From contig NZ_SMAN01000020.1 in the NCBI RefSeq assembly GCF_004342905.1, positions 1-63,120 on the forward strand: a stretch of DNA of 63,120 nt. Reading direction: 5' to 3'. The position numbers and the translations under genes are program-made. Shown here piece by piece: positions 61,902 to 63,120 of the stretch. Source of the stretch: Melghiribacillus thermohalophilus (GTDB taxonomy: Bacteria; Bacillota; Bacilli; Bacillales; Alkalibacillaceae). The notes under the pieces were generated by a model. It searched no databases. It was not told the DNA's origin and was given only the letters and a program-made list of their open reading frames with translations. Within the stretch, counting starts at the first letter, position 1. Each line of letters starts with the position of its first letter.

Positions 61902-62876
61902 TTATCTCAAATGGATATATCCTTGTTTCTTTAAAACCTGTTTTTTACCGTTTTCGTATAAGAAAACTTGTCCTTCAGCCGCCACTTTCCTTCGAACGAA
62001 ACCAATTTTTTTAACGATTGTATTCGTTTGTCTGGCTGCCTCTTCAACCACGGACCAGTTATGTTCGGAAATCGTTCCAATTAATTCAAAATCTTCACCG
62101 CCAGCCAGAACAAACTTCTTCTGATTCGTTTCAGACAATTTTTTAAGCTGAGGGTGCATCGGTAGCTGGCTGTAATCAATATGCAAGTCAACTCCTGATG
62201 CTTCTGCAATTTCATTGGCTTCACTGGATATCCCGTCACTGATATCATTTAAGCATACCCGGTCCAGCTGTTTCAGTTTTCTGCTGAACCAGACCCTTGG
62301 TGTCGGCATACGATGGCGGTTGATAAAATGATCCTGGGCTTCAACTGAAAAGCTCCGTTCCGTTAACAAATGCAAGCCAAAGGCGGAATCACCAAGGGTT
62401 CCTGTCACAAAAACCACATCACCATCTCTGGCATGCCGACGGTATCTGGATTTATCCCTTTCTACAAACCCGATGACCGTTACAGAAATAACAAACCGAT
62501 CCCCGGAAACCGTATCACCGCCTAACAGATCCATGTGATACTGGTCTGCAATTTCTTTCATTCCATTGTATACCGATCTCAATTGTTTATCCTTCCAGGA
62601 TTCTGGCACGACAATGGATACCAAATAAAATACAGGAATACTCCCCATGGCAGCTAAATCGCTTAAATTGGCAGCGAGCACCCGATATCCTAAATGGTAT
62701 GGTTCCATGGTAGTTAACCGAAAATGAACATGTTCGACCATCGTATCTGTGGCAGTAACCATATCCATTCCGGATGGCGGCCGGAAAACGGCAGCATCAT
62801 CCCCGATTCCTTTTTGAACCGACGAGTGATGATAAAACCTGGGCTTGATTGATTTAATAAAGGAGAATTCATCCAT
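61902..62876 (-). CDS. thiL: Thiamine-monophosphate kinase
   Basis: A 324-residue ThiL that phosphorylates thiamine phosphate to thiamine diphosphate. The N-terminal GIGDDAAVFRPPSG, then TATDTMVEHVHF, NLSDLAAMGSIPVF and LLGGDTVSG are the metal and ATP motifs. The C-terminal half has DISDGISSEANEIA and LAGGEDFELIGT. No strong ribosome site precedes the ATG. It is the first gene of the operon and follows the tRNA genes. Confidence 0.96.
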   Translation of the reverse strand: MDEFSFIKSIKPRFYHHSSVQKGIGDDAAVFRPPSGMDMVTATDTMVEHVHFRLTTMEPYHLGYRVLAANLSDLAAMGSIPVFYLVSIVVPESWKDKQLRSVYNGMKEIADQYHMDLLGGDTVSGDRFVISVTVIGFVERDKSRYRRHARDGDVVFVTGTLGDSAFGLHLLTERSFSVEAQDHFINRHRMPTPRVWFSRKLKQLDRVCLNDISDGISSEANEIAEASGVDLHIDYSQLPMHPQLKKLSETNQKKFVLAGGEDFELIGTISEHNWSVVEEAARQTNTIVKKIGFVRRKVAAEGQVFLYENGKKQVLKKQGYIHLR

Positions 62877-62968
62877 TTTGCATCAGTCCATATTATAAGT
62901 TGTTATTACCAATATAGCAAAATTTATAAAAAAACTAAAAATACCAATCTTTTTCAGAACATAAATAA

Positions 62969-63000
62969 AGCCTTAGGATGGTGCTTATCCTAAGGCTGAA
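62969..63000 (-). terminator. Terminator of the tRNA cluster
   Basis: AGCCTTAGGAT pairs with (T)ATCCTAAGGCT around a six-base loop, between tRNA-Asp and thiL, with TTTATTT following on the minus strand. Confidence 0.85.
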
Positions 63001-63025
63001 TAAGTTCTTTAATTTAAGTAAATCA

Positions 63026-63102
63026 TGGCGGTCCGGACGGGACTCGAACCCGCGACCTCCTGCGTGACAGGCAGGCATTCTAACCAACTGAACTACCGGA
63101 CC
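63026..63102 (-). tRNA. tRNA-Asp (GTC)
   Basis: A 77-base gene with encoded CCA. It begins GGTCCGGTAGTTCAGTTGG, the anticodon GTC lies in CTGTCACG, and GGTCCGG pairs with CCGGACC. Another tRNA precedes it by four bases. Confidence 0.97.
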
Positions 63103-63106
63103 TATT

Positions 63107-63120
63107 TGGTTGCGGGGGCA
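63107..63120 (-). tRNA. 3' end of a tRNA, probably tRNA-fMet (cut by window edge)
   Basis: Only TGCCCCCGCAACCA of the minus-strand product is inside the window. This matches the acceptor end of Bacillus initiator tRNA-Met (CCCCGCAACCA with encoded CCA). The pair fMet-Asp before thiL fits the end of an rRNA-tRNA operon in related genomes. Confidence 0.65.

Overview
The window is a chromosomal segment of a member of the Bacillaceae (Bacillales). The evidence is gene order: thiL-tsaE-tsaB-rimI-tsaD, ydiF, rex, ydiK-ydiL, groES-groEL, yeaC-yeaD-yebA, guaA, pbuG, yebE-yebG, yerA-yerB-yerC, pcrB-pcrA-ligA-camS, putP/opuE, gatCAB, dgkB and rlmCD follow the ydi-yea-yeb-yer order I know from Bacillus subtilis, read here mostly on the minus strand. 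Shine-Dalgarno sites are strong, TTG starts are frequent, and a CIRCE element, a glycine T-box and two guanine riboswitches fit Firmicutes. I cannot name the genus from sequence alone.

Region by region. 1-4556 is a mobile-element graveyard: a broken IS21-type istA/istB pair, the 3' part of a type I restriction gene (hsdR), a recombinase C-terminal scrap and a frameshifted large serine recombinase that abuts the 3' end of rlmCD. 4576-9387 carries rlmCD and dgkB, separated by an accessory island with a VbhA-like antitoxin, a Fic protein, a zeta-like P-loop kinase and a 21-bp repeat array. 9608-12813 is gatCAB. 13095-15989 is the glyoxylate bypass (aceB-aceA). 16658-22000 has an arginase-fold protein, a proline/Na+ symporter with a tiny accessory protein not in the supplied predictions, a long 21-bp repeat array, and P5C dehydrogenase. 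22165-28346 is the pcrB-pcrA-ligA-camS operon. 28443-30131 is a T-box-controlled single-subunit glycyl-tRNA synthetase. 30403-39227 contains yerC, yerB, yerA, small membrane and stress genes, an orphan tRNA-Ile/tRNA-Ala pair, and pbuG and guaA, each behind its own guanine riboswitch. 39283-43735 is a MoxR/DUF58/transglutaminase operon. 44210-49095 is accessory: an LTA-synthase-like protein, a GNAT enzyme, a PadR-controlled membrane protein and an IS scrap. 49365-55281 holds groESL, ydiL-ydiK, an MFS exporter, a third 21-bp array and rex. 55398-63120 holds ydiF, an ECF sigma/anti-sigma pair, a DnaA-box cluster, the t6A/thiL operon, tRNA-Asp and the end of a second tRNA, probably initiator tRNA-Met.

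How it fits together. The core is translation and RNA quality (gatCAB, glyS, tRNAs, t6A synthesis, rlmCD, ydiF), DNA repair (pcrA, ligA), purine supply under guanine control (guaA, pbuG), envelope homeostasis (dgkB, pcrB, LTA-like synthase, ECF pair), proline and C2 metabolism (putP, pruA, aceBA), and redox/heat control (rex, CIRCE-groESL). The points most worth a second look are three arrays of one 21-bp repeat family, each just beyond the terminator of a minus-strand gene; the DnaA-box cluster between tsaD and ydiF; the Fic/VbhA/kinase island; and the recombinase relic at the rlmCD 3' end.
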